DNA of 64,000 nt from Balaenoptera acutorostrata (Eukaryota; Chordata; Mammalia; Artiodactyla; Balaenopteridae), in the NCBI RefSeq assembly GCF_949987535.1, contig NC_080064.1, positions 130,600,708 to 130,664,707 on the forward strand. Reading direction: 5' to 3'. A program made the translations under genes and the position numbers. Shown here piece by piece: positions 25,422 to 39,000 of the stretch. The notes under the pieces were generated by a model, which saw nothing but the letters and a program-made list of their open reading frames with translations, did no database searches and had not been told where the DNA came from. Positions within the stretch are counted from its first letter, which is position 1, and every line of letters begins with the position of its first letter.

Positions 25422-26317
25422 CTGGAGAAAAAAAAAAGGAAAATTGTTATTAAAAAGCAAAATGACACATTTTATGTAAATGTAATATTAAACAGTCCCC
25501 CGCTCCACCCCCAGCAGCTGCCTTTTCTATGAAAGCGGTGGAGGGACAGGGAGATAAAGGAGACTTGGAAACACACACACCCTTCAGGTTTCAAAAGCTG
25601 GAGAAGAGAATAAACCGTAAAAACAAACAAAATAACAGCAGCAGCAACAACTAGAAATAACGTAAAGTCCAAAATTCTCAGGCAGGAAATGACAAGCCTA
25701 GCTATTTAGTGTGTTTCATCTGTCACGACCCTGCCCAAACATATTAACCTCCTAAACTGCCAGAATCTCTTCAGTCTGTTACCGTTTCAAGTAACAGGAC
25801 TTGAAGATTGTATTTCGATAAATGAGCATCCCTTTAAAAACAGGAACAGGTATGCTCTGATGTGTGTAAATTCATTCAGATGACCTCACTACAAACATTT
25901 CGCGGAGACCAGCAGCCCTAAATGTACTGGGAGTGAGTGAGGTAACTGTGGAGTAATTAGTAAAGATTAGCTTGACACAGAATAAGGGCACTGAACTGTG
26001 CGGGGAGGTCCGTAGAAAATGGAAGCAAGTTAATAAAGAGACTTCTCTGTATCTACTGTGCTAGACACTTAAAATATACCGTCTACTTCCATTTGCACAA
26101 CAATTCTGGCAGGTGGGTCTTTATCCCCATTACATAGGATGTACAGAGTAGGGTCAACACATTAAATGAGTAGGAAGGCGCCTGTTTCTATCCCACTTCA
26201 CCGCGGGACTTGCAGTCATTTCTGGCTGTAGGTCCCAGGTCAAACCCGACACCAGATGTGCCACCTCAAATCCCCAAGGGACGGAGTGTAGCAATTCTGG
26301 GGACTTCCGGCACTCAC
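25422..26317 (-). other. METTL18: Predicted METTL18 5'-UTR intron
   Basis: On the minus strand a strong donor GAG|GTGAGT lies at 26318/26317. A pyrimidine tract followed by CCAG|AG gives an acceptor at 25422/25421. This gives a noncoding first exon in the CpG-rich region and a second exon with the whole coding frame, as in the human gene. The intron contains a MIR-like relic at about 26040-26160. There is no transcript evidence here. Confidence 0.6.
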
Positions 26318-27010
26318 CTCCCCCAAAGCGTCTCAAAGCAACGTTACAGCGATCCAGACCTGGGGACGCTAGCCCCCCGGCAGGTTCCCAGCTCCCGAGT
26401 ACTCCGGCCAGACCCTCCGGACTGAAAGCGCGCACCAGTGAGTCGAGTCCTCCGCGGGCCAGACAAGCCCAGTCGTGTGGGGCCCGGGCTCACTAAGGAA
26501 AGCGGCGCCCTTCCTCTCTATGGTTTTGGCTCGCAAGGCCTGCCGGGACGGTGGGAGTTTCCGGTCTTGGCTCTGGCGGGAGTGTTTCGAAGCTTTGGTC
26601 TTGGGCGACAGCATGTCTCAGGAACGCGCTGTCCCGGCGAGCGCGGTTCCCCTGGAAGAATTAAGTAGCTGGCCGGAGGAGCTATGCCGCCGGGAACTGC
26701 CATCTGTCCTGCCTCGTCTCCTTATATCCTTCATTGTCACTTCCACCTAGAGAGGGGTGTGGGGCCTGTCTCCAATCTTCTCTCCTGTCTCATCACACCC
26801 GCTGCCGGGCCGTGTTGGGTTCCTGCGGCTTCAACCCTCTCCTTTCTCTGTTGATGAGCGAGATGAGTAAGCGAGGGAAGGAAGGGCGAGCGAGAGCCGT
26901 GGGTGCCGAGACCGAAGGCATGCCTGGCTTTGGCATCCGAAGGGCTCGCAGAGGTGTTCTGCCAGTGGTTTTGGCAGTGGATGTGGCGTTTTCTGCCATT
27001 CCTCTGGGCC
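26170..27010. promoter_or_regulatory. CpG-rich bidirectional METTL18/FIRRM promoter
   Basis: This is the only stretch of the window with dense CpG. It covers the predicted first exon of METTL18 (minus) and the first coding exon of FIRRM (plus). The METTL18 donor (26317) and the FIRRM ATG (26613) are about 300 bp apart. An ETS/GABPA-type ACTTCCGG is at 26303-26310, with a second TTTCCGG at 26558-26564. No TATA box stands out. The boundaries are estimates by eye. Confidence 0.75.
26613..26723 (+). CDS. FIRRM: FIRRM coding exon 1 (codons 1-37)
   Basis: Encodes MSQERAVPAS to SVLPRLL and ends in phase 0 at a CTT codon. No GT follows. The next bases are ATATCCTT, the U12-type donor. Confidence 0.93.
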
Positions 27011-30000
27011 TTTGAGTTGCTCTGTACCTGCAGTTAAGCGTGAATACTTTTCCATGGGGCGGGGGGAGCGGGGGGAGGCAAGGACTCAGGCTTGAGCTGT
27101 AAGGTGAGCTGACTGGATGAAGTAGAGAGAGCGAGATACTCTGAGCTCTCATATCTAAAATGGGTGGTGAAAATGAATACCTTCCTCACTATTTTGAGAA
27201 TCAAATTAAAGGACGTAGTTCTGACATGGTGCCAAGTCTGTAAGATGTTCAGTAAATGCAAATGTTCTTCCCCTCCCCTTTTTGAACCTCTTTCGGTTTA
27301 TCGCTGGTGAGAAGGAGTTGCTTCCTTTGCTAATTGGCTTTCATCTGCTGGGTGTGAGGTACTTAACGCCTCCGTTGTCCAGATGCAGGTCATTTAGTAG
27401 TCGAATCCCTTTTTGGTTTAAGTGTACCTGGAGTCCTAGCCCTTCATGTTAAGGGGTAATTTTTTTTTTTTTAACAGCTTTGAGCACATAAAACTACGCT
27501 CAAACGAAAAAAAAAGACCTTCACTTGAGAGAGTCTGAACACTGCAAAAATAATTTTTTTTACAGCTAAAACCAAATTTAAATATTACGGTCACGTAGAA
27601 ATCATTCACCTGGGTATTGGCAAAGTCCCACTTAGGTACCAAAGCGCTTTCTTAGTTATCGAGTAGATATGGAACTGCTGTCCTCAAGGATTTTTGATTT
27701 CGGTAGCAAATAGCCATCCTCCTCCTCAAAAAATTTTACTAGGTACAGAATATTATATGTACCAGGCAGAGTGTTAGGCTTCGGGGGAACAAAGATAAGA
27801 AACACGGTTCCTCTTTTTCTTGTCAAGCTTATAGGGGGACTTCAATAATTGAAAGTCAAGCTTGTTTTTTTTTTATTTTTTAATTTTTTATATATTTATT
27901 TATTTAGTTTTGGCTGCGTTTGGTCTTCGTTGCACATGGGCTTTCTCTAGTTGCCGCGAGCGGGGGCTACTCTTCGTTGCGGTGTGCACGCTTCTCATTG
28001 CAGTGGCTTCTCTTGTGGAGCACGGCCTCTAGGCGTGCCGGCTTCAGGAGTTGTGGCTCGCAGGCTCTAGAGCTCAGGCTCAGTAGTTGTGGCGCACGGG
28101 CTTCGTTGCTCCGCGGCGTGTGGGATCTTCCCGGACTGGGGCTCGAACCTGTGTCCCCTGCATTGGCAGGTGGATTCTTAACCACTGTACCACCAGGGAA
28201 GTCCCAAGCTTGTTTATTTACATCAAAAAAAAAAAAAAAAAAAAAGTCAACATTCCCACCTGGTTTTGCATCTCAAACTTAAAATTCAAAAGAACCCAAA
28301 CCCGTTCTTCCCCCTGTCTTCTTCATCTAAATAAATGGTTTTACAAGCCAAAACCTTAAGTCCTCTCTCTCTCTTACACATCCAATCAGCAAGTCCTTTT
28401 GTTTCTGACCTCAGACTGTATCTTGAATCCGAATGCTTATCTCCATCCTGGTTGCTACCACTCTTTCAGACTTCCATAACCTCTCACCTGAACTATTGTT
28501 AATAGCTCCCTTGCTTCTACTCATGTCCTCTTATAATCCATTCTCCAAAAAAAGTTCACAGTGAAAAACATGTTATTTCCTTTTTAAACCACTCCCTCCA
28601 CCCCAGTGGCTTCTTAACAAATTAGGAAGAAAATCTAAACTTTTACCTTCAAGGCTCCTCATGGTCTAAGCCTTCTCCTCCCTTACCTAGCTCACTACAT
28701 TCTGTCCACAAATACATGAAGCTCACCTGCCTCAGGATCTTCATTTTTGCTGATCCTTCAGCGTAGTTTGTTCTTCTCTCAGCCTTTTGTCCATCTCATT
28801 ATTCAGGTCTCAGCTCAGATGTCACGTCAGCAAGCCATTTTCAGCGTCCTCAGTCTTAGGTGGTTCTCCCAAACCCAGTCTGTAATACTTATCTCATTGC
28901 CCTGTTCAGATTTCTAAAGAGCAGAAGTAACCTTAATAGAAATTATCTTGTTTACTTTGTTTCCTTTTTACTTTTCCTCGCTATACTGTAAAGTTCATAA
29001 AGGCAGGAATTTTGTTTTCTCCAGCACCTAGAATAGTGCCTGGCACATAGTAAGCATTCAGTGAAGGGCTAAAAAATATTGTCATGTTTTAAAACTGCCT
29101 GAAAATCTCATTAGATAACTTTTTTTTCAGCTTTTGGTTTTACTTCAACACTTTTTCAACAAATGAAAGAAATTTTCAGTAACTCCATCACCCAAACGTA
29201 ATTATTTTCATGTTTTGCATTTCACACGTTATTGTCCAGTCTTTTTTTTGCGGGGGGGGGGGCCGCGCCGCTCGGCCTGCGGGATCTTAGTCCCCTGACA
29301 GGGATCAAACTTGTGCCCCCTGCAGTGGAAGCGCGGAGTCTTAACCACTGGACCGCCAGGGAAGTCCCTTATTTTCCAGTCTTTACGTGCATGTCTGCAT
29401 AATCATAACTTATGTTTAATTTTGGAAGAGGCTAGAAATTTTTTGACCTTTACTGAAATTTATCCACGAGGCAAATTCTACCCTACTGAACTAAAATGAG
29501 TTAATGACTATATCTCATTTTGATTGCTGCTGTAAGATATGTATATGCAAAGTAAGATTTCAGAAAAAGAATCAATTCCTGTATTACTGTGACGGAGTTA
29601 TGGCTTATTCATTTTTCTTATTGACACATACTTTAATAATTCGTATATTATTTTTACAGGAAAACATTTCTAACAATTATTCTGAATGGTATAAAAGTGT
29701 ATAGTTTATAATGTGATTAACATTTGTAATGAACATAGCATAATTTATTATGACATATTTGTAAGCTTCTATGTGCAGAAGAGTTTCTGTCTGATAAGGT
29801 GGTAAGATAGATATGCTAGTAACATGAAAAGAAGATAGGAGGTGATCAGTGACTTAAGACAGGTGCAAATAAAGTACTATAGAAATGCTGAGGAGGAAGA
29901 AATTTCTGTTTCAGAAACCAGAAACCCATGGATTATTATAGACTGTTTCTCGTCTGTCAGAAATAAGTCATAAGTACACATAGTTTGAAAAGATAAGTTT

Positions 30001-33000
30001 ATCCCTGAGCAATTTTGAAAACATTTCCTTAAAGTATTTTCATTATATTTCATTATACCTAGTAAACATTATATTTTTTAACAGCAAAATTAAGCCAGTA
30101 ATTTTAGTCTAATTTCAATCTCTTACTGATCATTGCTTAAACTTCAAGAAGGGTCCTTTTAAAATCTGTTCTCAGTAGTGAATATCTTACTGCTGTATTA
30201 CTAGTATCTTCCTTAATTTTTTTACTCTATGTATCAGCATTCTGACAGTTGGATTGAGCATATTCGTAAGTAAAATTATCTTAATTGTACGGTTACTTTG
30301 ATGTCTTTAAGGCCTGAGTCCCACATATCCCAGTTTCGTATTCCCTTTAAGTTTATTCTTCCTATTGTAGCGTTACAGCCTTTGTAATCTTCAGTTACTT
30401 AAAATGACCGAATTACTTCAAATTACAGTACTTAAAGTTTTAAATTCCATTTTGGATAGATACCAAAAGTTCTGTTTGATAATGTGTGTATAAGCACATT
30501 GTAAATTTTAAATGTTAGTTGTTAAATTGGTTGGACTAATATAAAACATAATTTGCAGTCTACTTAATAACTTTCAGCCTCTTCACATGTTAGTGTCAAT
30601 TAGAAAATACTTTCTAAGTTACAAAAGGCTGATTGTTTAGGCATGACAGATTTGTCATTTGGAAAAGTTGACTTTCTTCATCTGTCTTCATTAATCTTAC
30701 TTGACGTAATTTATTTATTTAGCTAGGAGGAGAGGTAGAGAGTTAAGACTATCCTGCAGAGTTTACTCATATATTTTGAGTTTTCTGTTTACATTTCACT
30801 TGGTTGTGGAATATTTGTTTATAATCTTGGATCTGTGTGCTGCCTGTGGGGTCTGATTTTTTTAAGGAATAGTAACTTTTTATCCTGTGTATGAGAGTTG
30901 TACATATTCATTATAGAAAATTTGTAACATGCAGAAAAACAGAAAAGATAATAAAACAATCATTAATCTGAAATGTTTAAGATTTTGGCATAGGACATTC
31001 TCATCTTGATTCTATATATTCCTGCCAGCCTATCTGTTATTCTTTGTATATACATGTTTATATATATTAAGATGGGAATTACACTATTTGGAAGTTTTTT
31101 CATTTTAGCTTAATGTATTGTGGACATTTTGTCATGGTTTTAAACAATCTCTAACAATCATTTTAATGATAGCAGATCCTATTCAGTAGATGTACCCACA
31201 TCCATTAACTGATGTTCAGTTGCTGGACACATACATTGTTTTGTTTTGTTTTTTAAAATTTTTCTAGTTTTTCAGGTTGTTTAATTGTTAATAGTTTCTC
31301 TACATAGAATATGGCATTTTGAAATTGTACAAAGCTTTTGATTGCTAGTACTTACATATGCTCGAATCTGGGAGAGTAGTGATCTTTGTTGGCTGACATG
31401 ACTTAATATTGCTACAAAATATGTTACTATTTTCCTTTATAGAAATTCTGAAAATTATTGTAGAAATGTTTTTACCTCATATGAACCACCTGACATTGGA
31501 ACAGACTTTCTTTTCACAAGTGCTGCCAAAGGTATAGTACTATTATTATCTTAATCAATTTACTTGTTATAAAGGCTGTTAAGATCTGGCCTCAGTTTTA
31601 GACCATTTATTCTTAATTTCTTAATGTATCACTTTTTTTTTTTTGGCTGCGCCGTGAGGCTTGTGGGATCTTAGTTCCCTGACCAGAGACTGAACCCGGG
31701 CCCACAGTGGTGAAAGTGCTGAGTCGTAACCACTGGACTGCCAGGGAATTCCCAATGTATCACATATTTGAAATACAAATAAAATAGTTAAAAATAGATC
31801 TCATATGAGAATATGATGGTGTTAGTATGATTATTAGGTAGTTAAAAAAACATTTTCAGAGAGTATGGATCCTTTACTAATTGAATTCACATTATTTGTA
31901 GTTGGTTTTAAATACTCTTGTATTTTAAAGCTATTCATTGAAAATTGGGATGGATGATGAAGTTAGTTAAGTCTCTTTATCTTCTCTGTAGAATTTATTA
32001 ATAACTGTTAAATTTCATTGTAGGGAAAAATGGAGCCAAAATTTATTAAAGAAGCCTTAGAATAAAAATGGCTGGAAAATTGGTAAAATCAAGTAACTTA
32101 AAAGAAAATATCAGATTCACCAACTGCATTGTTACCTTTTAGATATATGTGGTATAACTTTTCTCTGAAAAGCAGAGTCATAACTTTTTTTTTTAATTGT
32201 GGGAACTAAACATACTTTGGTGACAAAATGAAACATTTTTTTTATGATAACTAATCTCTTACTGGAATGGATTTCTAAGTTTAGCTTTGAAACAAATAAT
32301 TATCAGAACTCCTTTTACTCATATTCACTCGATTGTTCTCTATCTAAAAAGTTTCTTAAAATTTGTTCTTGACCGCCAAAAAAGGTCCCGCTAATATATA
32401 GATGAAAACGAGATGTTGAGTGTTAACAGGCTTATGGGAAGCAGCGCCCTCTTTAATTACAGTGTGCTGCTGACTGTGGTTATTCTTGTAGTGTAGTGTT
32501 CAGGCCATTTAACTTGTTTAGAGTATTAAGATCTTAGGTTGGCTAATGTTTCGCAGACAAAAACACTTAGTTCTGAGGTCACGTACTATGTCTCTAACCC
32601 AGGAATAGTATTTTGAGTTGGTCAGAAAGGGGAACTGGTTAGAAAACAAGTGAATAGGTAATTCAGCACAAATTCATTACCACTACCAGAAAATATCCTT
32701 GTAAATGTTCCCATGGATGTTGATTGGTTAAGATCATCATCTTTTATTTATTTAAGTGTAAGAGTAGCACTTTTGTTACATCACCAAAAAATGAACTTTG
32801 ATCTTTTTTTATGGATGTTATTAAGTAGATTCAAATCACAGAAGTGGAAGACAAATCAATTTTTGTTGGAGGCTTTTTTTTTTTAAGGAGGTTCTATTGT
32901 AGAAAAATAGTATACAAAAAATAGAAATACTATAGAAACACTGTATAAAATATATATATTTTATTAACTTTATTAGGTACAGTTGTTACACTAGACAATA

Positions 33001-36000
33001 TCCCGTGGCTGTTAATAATGCAAAATCAAATCTAATTTATTTCTTTGAAGATATGCCTTTCCTTTTTTAGTGACTTCTGTTACTACTATTTATGACCTGC
33101 TTTGTTTTCACAGACTGTGAGATTATTTGATGACATGATGTATGAGTTAACCAGTCAAGCCAGAGGACTATCAAGCCAAAATTTAGAAATCCAGACCACT
33201 CTAAGAAATATTTTACAGGTATGTCAAATATATTAGAAAGAGGGGTGGGAGAGCTTAAAGAGTGTGAGATATTAATTAGCTTTATATTCTCTATATAATG
33301 CCCCAATGCTAGAATTAAATTTATACAATTAAAGATATAAAGATATTGCAAAAAACATAAATTCTGAATTTCTTATACAATTACATGCTTAGTAAATATC
33401 TAAACTCCTATAAGAAGACAGGTAATCAAGATAGCATGCCCTACCTGTAATTCTAAAGCGTATGTATGTAGAACACCTGCCATATACTTTGATGTTGTGG
33501 GTTAGGATTCCAACTTCTTTTTTTCTTTTTTTCTTTTTAACCAAATGGCTAGCCAGTTTTTTTTTGTTTTTTTTTCTAAGATTTTTTCGATGTGGACCAT
33601 TTTTAAAGTCTTTATTGAATTTGTTACAATATTGCTTCTGTTTTTTAATTTTTGGTTTTTTGGCTACAAGGCATGTGAGATCTTAGCTCCCCGACCAGGG
33701 ATCGAACCTGTACCCCCTGCGTTTGAAGGCGAAGTCTTAACCACTGGACTGCCAGGGAAGTCCCTAGCCACTTTTAATATTTGTAGTTCTGACAGACTGA
33801 AGTTATGTGTAAGGAGGAACAGAGAGAGGGTCCATTTTGCTCACTGCTGTATCCCTAGCACTCAGCATATTGTCTGACACCTTTTAGGTACACAGAAAAT
33901 ATATTCTGAATGAAACTTCTTTCCGTATTTCCAGACAATGGTACAGCTATTAGGAGCTCTTACAGGATGTGTTCAGCATGTCTGTGCCACTCAGGAATCC
34001 ATCATTCTAGAAAATATTCACAGTCTTCCCTCCTCAGTCCTACATGTAATCAAAAGTACATTTGTACATTGTAAGGTGAGTGATGGGTCTAAGTACACTT
34101 TATTTTTTTTAAACATTTTAAAAAATTTTTGTTTATTTTTTTCTGGCTGCGTTGGGTCTTTGTCGCTGTGCGCGGGCTTTCTCTAGTTGCGTTGAGCGGG
34201 GGCTACTCTTCATTGTGGTGCACGGGCTCCTCATTGTGGTGGCTTCTCTCGTTGCAGAGCACGGGCTCTAGGCACCCGGGCTTCAGGAGTTGTGGCTCGC
34301 GGGCTCTGGAGCGCAGGCTTAGTAGTTGTGGCACATGGGCTTAGTTGCTCTGTGCCATGTGGGATCTTCCTGGACCAGGGCTCAAACCCGAGTCCCCTGC
34401 ATGGGCAGGCGGATTCTTAACCACTGCGCCACCAGGGAAGCCCTAAGTACACTTTAAATGGCCTAGAATCCATGGGCAAAGGGGCTGAGTTTGTGGTGCT
34501 TATAGTATTTGTTCATAAGTTTACATTTTAACCTATATTATTGCAGTGCATTTTTCCATAGAACAAAGAGCATGTATGTAAATATTTGTTTCAAAATAAG
34601 TAGTTATAAAGAAATCTTAAAAAGGGGGCTCTTGCAGTTTTGTTGTTGTTGTCTTATTCTATTTCCTCTTGATAAGGAAAGAAGTGATACAGATTTGTGT
34701 CAAGTCACAGGGATCCTCAAATAGTTCTGTCATGGCATTGGTGGCTCAGATGAATTGCTTAACAATTAGGTGCCTATTAAAGGGACACTGACCCTTATTT
34801 AGTCCTGAGACAGCTTTAAAGCACAAACTCTGGCCTAGGATTTGTGGGTCACAGGAAGTTTTGATAATGCTGTTTGTTGGGTGAATGAAAATTGCTAGTT
34901 AACTCATGCTTCTCTTTGGTGACAGGATACTGAAATGTCATGCACCGGGCCTAACGTTATTTAGTTCCCTTTTAGTTCTATATTTGTAAGATCTTGGAAG
35001 TCAGAAATCATATTTTATACATACCTGCATCTCTCAGAGTACACTATATATAATGGAGGTTCACTAAACATTTGTTTAATGAACGAATATGGCATTCACT
35101 AAGAAGCATTACATTTTTTTTTTTTTTTTTGCTGGTGAGAATTCTTTTCTTTAATTGAAGTATAGTTGATTTACAGTGTTGTGTTAATTACTGCTGTACA
35201 GCAAAGTGATTCAGTTATATATACATGTACCTTACTCTTTTTAAATATTCTTTTCCATTATGATTTATCATAGGATATTGAATATAGTTCCCTATGCTAT
35301 ACAGTAGGATCTTCTTGTTCATCCATTCTATATATGAAAGTTTGCATCTGCTAACCCCAACCTCCCACTCCACCCCTCCCTCAACCCCCTCCCCCTTGGC
35401 AACCACCAGTCTGTTCTCTGTGATTCTGTTTCTGTTTCATAGACAGGTTCACTTGTGTCATATATATATTTTTTTTTTATTTTATAAATTTATTTATTTA
35501 TTTTTGTCTGCGTTGGGTCTTTGTTGCTGTGCGTGGGCTCTATCTAGTTGCTGCAAGTGGGAGCCACTCTTCATTGCGGTGCGTGGGCTTCTCATTGTGG
35601 TGGCTTCCCCTGTGTCAGAGCACAGGCTCTAGGCGCACGGGCTTCAGTAGTTGTGGCTCGCGGGCTCTAGAGCGCAGGCTCTAGTTGTGGCACACGGGCT
35701 TAGTTGCTCTGCGGCATGTAGGATCTTCCCAGACCAGGGATCGAACCCATGTCCCCTGCATTGGCAGGCAGACTCTTAACCACTGCGCCACCAGGGAAGT
35801 CCCTGTGTCATATTTTAGATTCCACATATAAGTGATATCATATGGTATTTGTCTTTCTCTTTCTGACTTCACTTAGTCTGATAATCTCTAGTTGCATCCA
35901 TGTTGCTGCAAATGGCATTACTTTGTTCTTTTTTTATGCCTGAGTAGTATTCCATTGTATACATGTACCACATCTTCTTTATCCATTCATCTGTCGATGG

Positions 36001-39000
36001 ACATTTAGGTTGTTTCTATGTCTTGGCTATTATGAATAGTGCTGCTATGAACATACGCATGCATGTATCTTTTTGAATTATAGTTTTGTCCAGATATATG
36101 CCCAGGAGTGGGATTGCTGAATCATGGTAATTCTATTTTTAGTTTCCTGAGGAACCTCTGTACTGTTCTCCACAGTGGCTGCACCAGCTCACATTCTGAT
36201 GCTATTCTGCACCCCACGTTTTGCATATGCTCCCCACCCACCCACTCTCTAAAAGCATTGCATTTATGAGCTCTGATAGAATGAATTAAAATAAATTTGG
36301 CTCTTGAGTTTTTTATGATTTGCTTTTTCTCTCGTTTTCATTTCTTTGTGATCAGAATAGCGAATCTGTTTACTCTGGGCGTTTACACCTAGTCTCAGAC
36401 CTTCTGCAGGCTCTTTTCAAGGAGGCCTATTCTCTTCAAAAGCAGCTAATGGAACTGCTGGATATGGTTTGCATGGACCCTTTAATAGATGAGAATGATG
36501 ACATTTTGAATATGGTAGTAGGTGAGTGAAGAAAACTTACTACTTAGTATATGATGTATATTGACTATAAACTGTACATCAGTTAAATTATTGAACCCAA
36601 TGTTGTTTCTAATGATTCATGATATTATGTGTAAAAAAATTTAAATCCTACCCAATAAACTCTTAATCTCTTAAATTTTAGATTTTGTAAAATTGATATT
36701 TGATGCATTAACGTAGATTTATATATTTAGTCAATGTTCAAAGTAGGTTGTTTCTCCACAATGATTAACAAAGAAAGTTATGCAATTTTATACCCTCTAA
36801 AGTCGCCCAAATTCTGAAGCAGTAGCTTTCAGAGTTTTTAAACCATAACTTCATAGTAAGAAATGAAGTTTGCATTTCTTCCCAGAACACATATAATTAC
36901 ATACTTGTATGTATGTTTGTGAATGTGTATGTATATACTACATTTATTTGTTGTACTTGAAATAACGTACTCTATTATAGTCTATTTCATTTTTAAAGAA
37001 TTGCTGATTGCTACTTTATTAATTTCATCGCTTACCAATGGATCATGGCCCAGAGTTTGAAAAGCAGTACTCTAATGAAAAGATTGCATTCATAGCTTCA
37101 GCATAAAGAGAGTAAGGTGGTTTTGTGCAGTATTATCAGGTATCTTTTGCTCTGTAACAAACCAACCCAAAAATCTATTACATTCAAGTAACTACTAGGG
37201 AGTTCCCAGGCTGCCCAGTGGTTAGGACTCGGTGCTTTCACTGCTGGGGCCTGGGTTCAATCCCTGGTCAGGGAACTAAGATCCCGCAAGCCGTGTGGCA
37301 TGGCAAGAAGGAAAGAAAGAAAGAAAGGAAAAAAGAAGGGAGAGAGGGAGGAAGCAGAGATGGAGGGAAAGAGAGGGAGAGGGAGGGAGGGAGAGAGGAA
37401 GGAAGAAAGGAAGAAAGAAATCAAGCAACTACTGTTTCATTTATTCATGATTCTGAGTTAGTGTTTTAGGCTGGGCTCAGGTAGAACAGCTTTCTCTGCT
37501 TCACATGGTGTAACTGGGTCACTCGTGTGTTTGTGGTCACTGACCTTATTCATGGTCGTTTGTCGGCAGAGGGAGAGATAATGTCCTGAGCCAGTCCCGT
37601 GTAGCCCATCATGCAGCAGGTTAGCCCAGGCTCAGCTACCTGCTGATGGCCTCAGGGGTCCTAAGAGCAGCAAGAGAGGGCAGGCCCCAGTGTGCAGGCA
37701 CGTTTAAAGTCTCTGCTTGGTTTATGTTTATTTTTGTCCTGTTGACCAAAGCAAGTTATGTCGCGAAGCCCAGGGTCTTTGGAAGCGAACTGACTTAAGA
37801 GCGTGGACACAGAAAGGGGGTTTATTGTGCTCATTTTAACAAGTAATCTACCTCAGGCAGAGTACAAGCCTTAATGAGTACTGTACAAATTCATTTTGAT
37901 TCTTCCTTGTTAGGTTTTCTTTCCTTAGCAGTATATTTTGTCATTTTTGATTCGAATATCTGTAGAATATTTCAGTTATAATAGGGCATAATTTTTAGTC
38001 CACTGAACATTTTTAGTTTTATTTAGGTCATAGAGTAGGTGTAAACATCAAACTTAATTTTCTGTAATTTATAAAAACCCTAAATCAAAAGCCTGACACT
38101 TACTTTCACTAATTATTTTGAGATAATTTTTTTCAAACTGTATTGCCTGTTTTAGTAAATGTCAAAATTGTTCAGTAGGTATTTTTAAATATAGAAGAAA
38201 CTCACCCCATATGACATTTGAATGTCCTAAGAGTTCTGTTATCTTTCTTTGTAGTTATTCATTCATTGTTGGATATCTGCTCTGTTATTTCCAGTATGGA
38301 CCATGCATTTCATGCCAATACTTGGAAATTTATAATTAAGTAAGTTTCTGTTTTGTTTTGTTTTTACTTTTTGTAATCTATTTTCCTTATCCAAAGTCTT
38401 AATTATTTGTAAGTTTTCTTAGATTGCATTTAAAACATTTTGTATGGGCGTGTACAATATTTACTGACACTGCTCTCTTATAATCCAAATGTTGTACATG
38501 TAGCTCCCAAACTAAATCATACTTCTTTATCCTGCTCTCTCTAAAATTAAAAAAAAGTTCTACTCAGTTAGCTAGTACATCTGAAATAATGGGCCATGGA
38601 TCTTAACCATTTGCCTACTGCTACTATTGTTTAACTGACTATCAAGTATCCTATTTCCAGGCTTAGATAAATTAATAATTATAATTAGAGCTGAATATAA
38701 TCCCCTCATTATATACTTTTGAGTTGTTCAATTTTAATTCCATTTATAATTTTAACTAGAGCATTATGAAGGGTTGCTAGGGAGGGTGTCCATAGCATTC
38801 ATCAGATTCTTGGGGGTGGGAGGAGATATAGTTGAGATGTAAAAATGGTTAAGAACCTCTACTTTATACATATGCATAAAACATTAAAGGTAGTGTAATA
38901 CTTTCAGGTCTTAGGTGTTTTTCTTGCACCACCAGGTCATTACGTTGCCAACAAGTAATAGTGCAGTGGTTCAAAGTGTCAACTCAGAGCCATACTGCAT

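Larger units (their letters stand above)
26724..30225 (+). other. FIRRM: FIRRM intron 1, AT-AC U12-type (minor spliceosome) intron
   Basis: It starts with ATATCCTT at 26724 and ends in AC at 30225. A TTCCTTAAT branch-site match lies at 30209-30217, about 10 nt from the acceptor. Joining at these borders gives LPRLL|SMYQHSDSW, the expected protein, whereas no GT-AG pair does. It holds an antisense CHR SINE (27868-28204), an L2-like stretch (about 28370-29080) and a short antisense CHR SINE (29245-29368). The rest is unrecognised AT-rich intron. Confidence 0.9.

Noticed and set aside
27920..28359. Open frames rich in Ser, Gly and Arg across 27920-28359, and similar ones at 43647, 45696 and 34129
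   Set aside because: They are translations of CHR SINE bodies, not genes.
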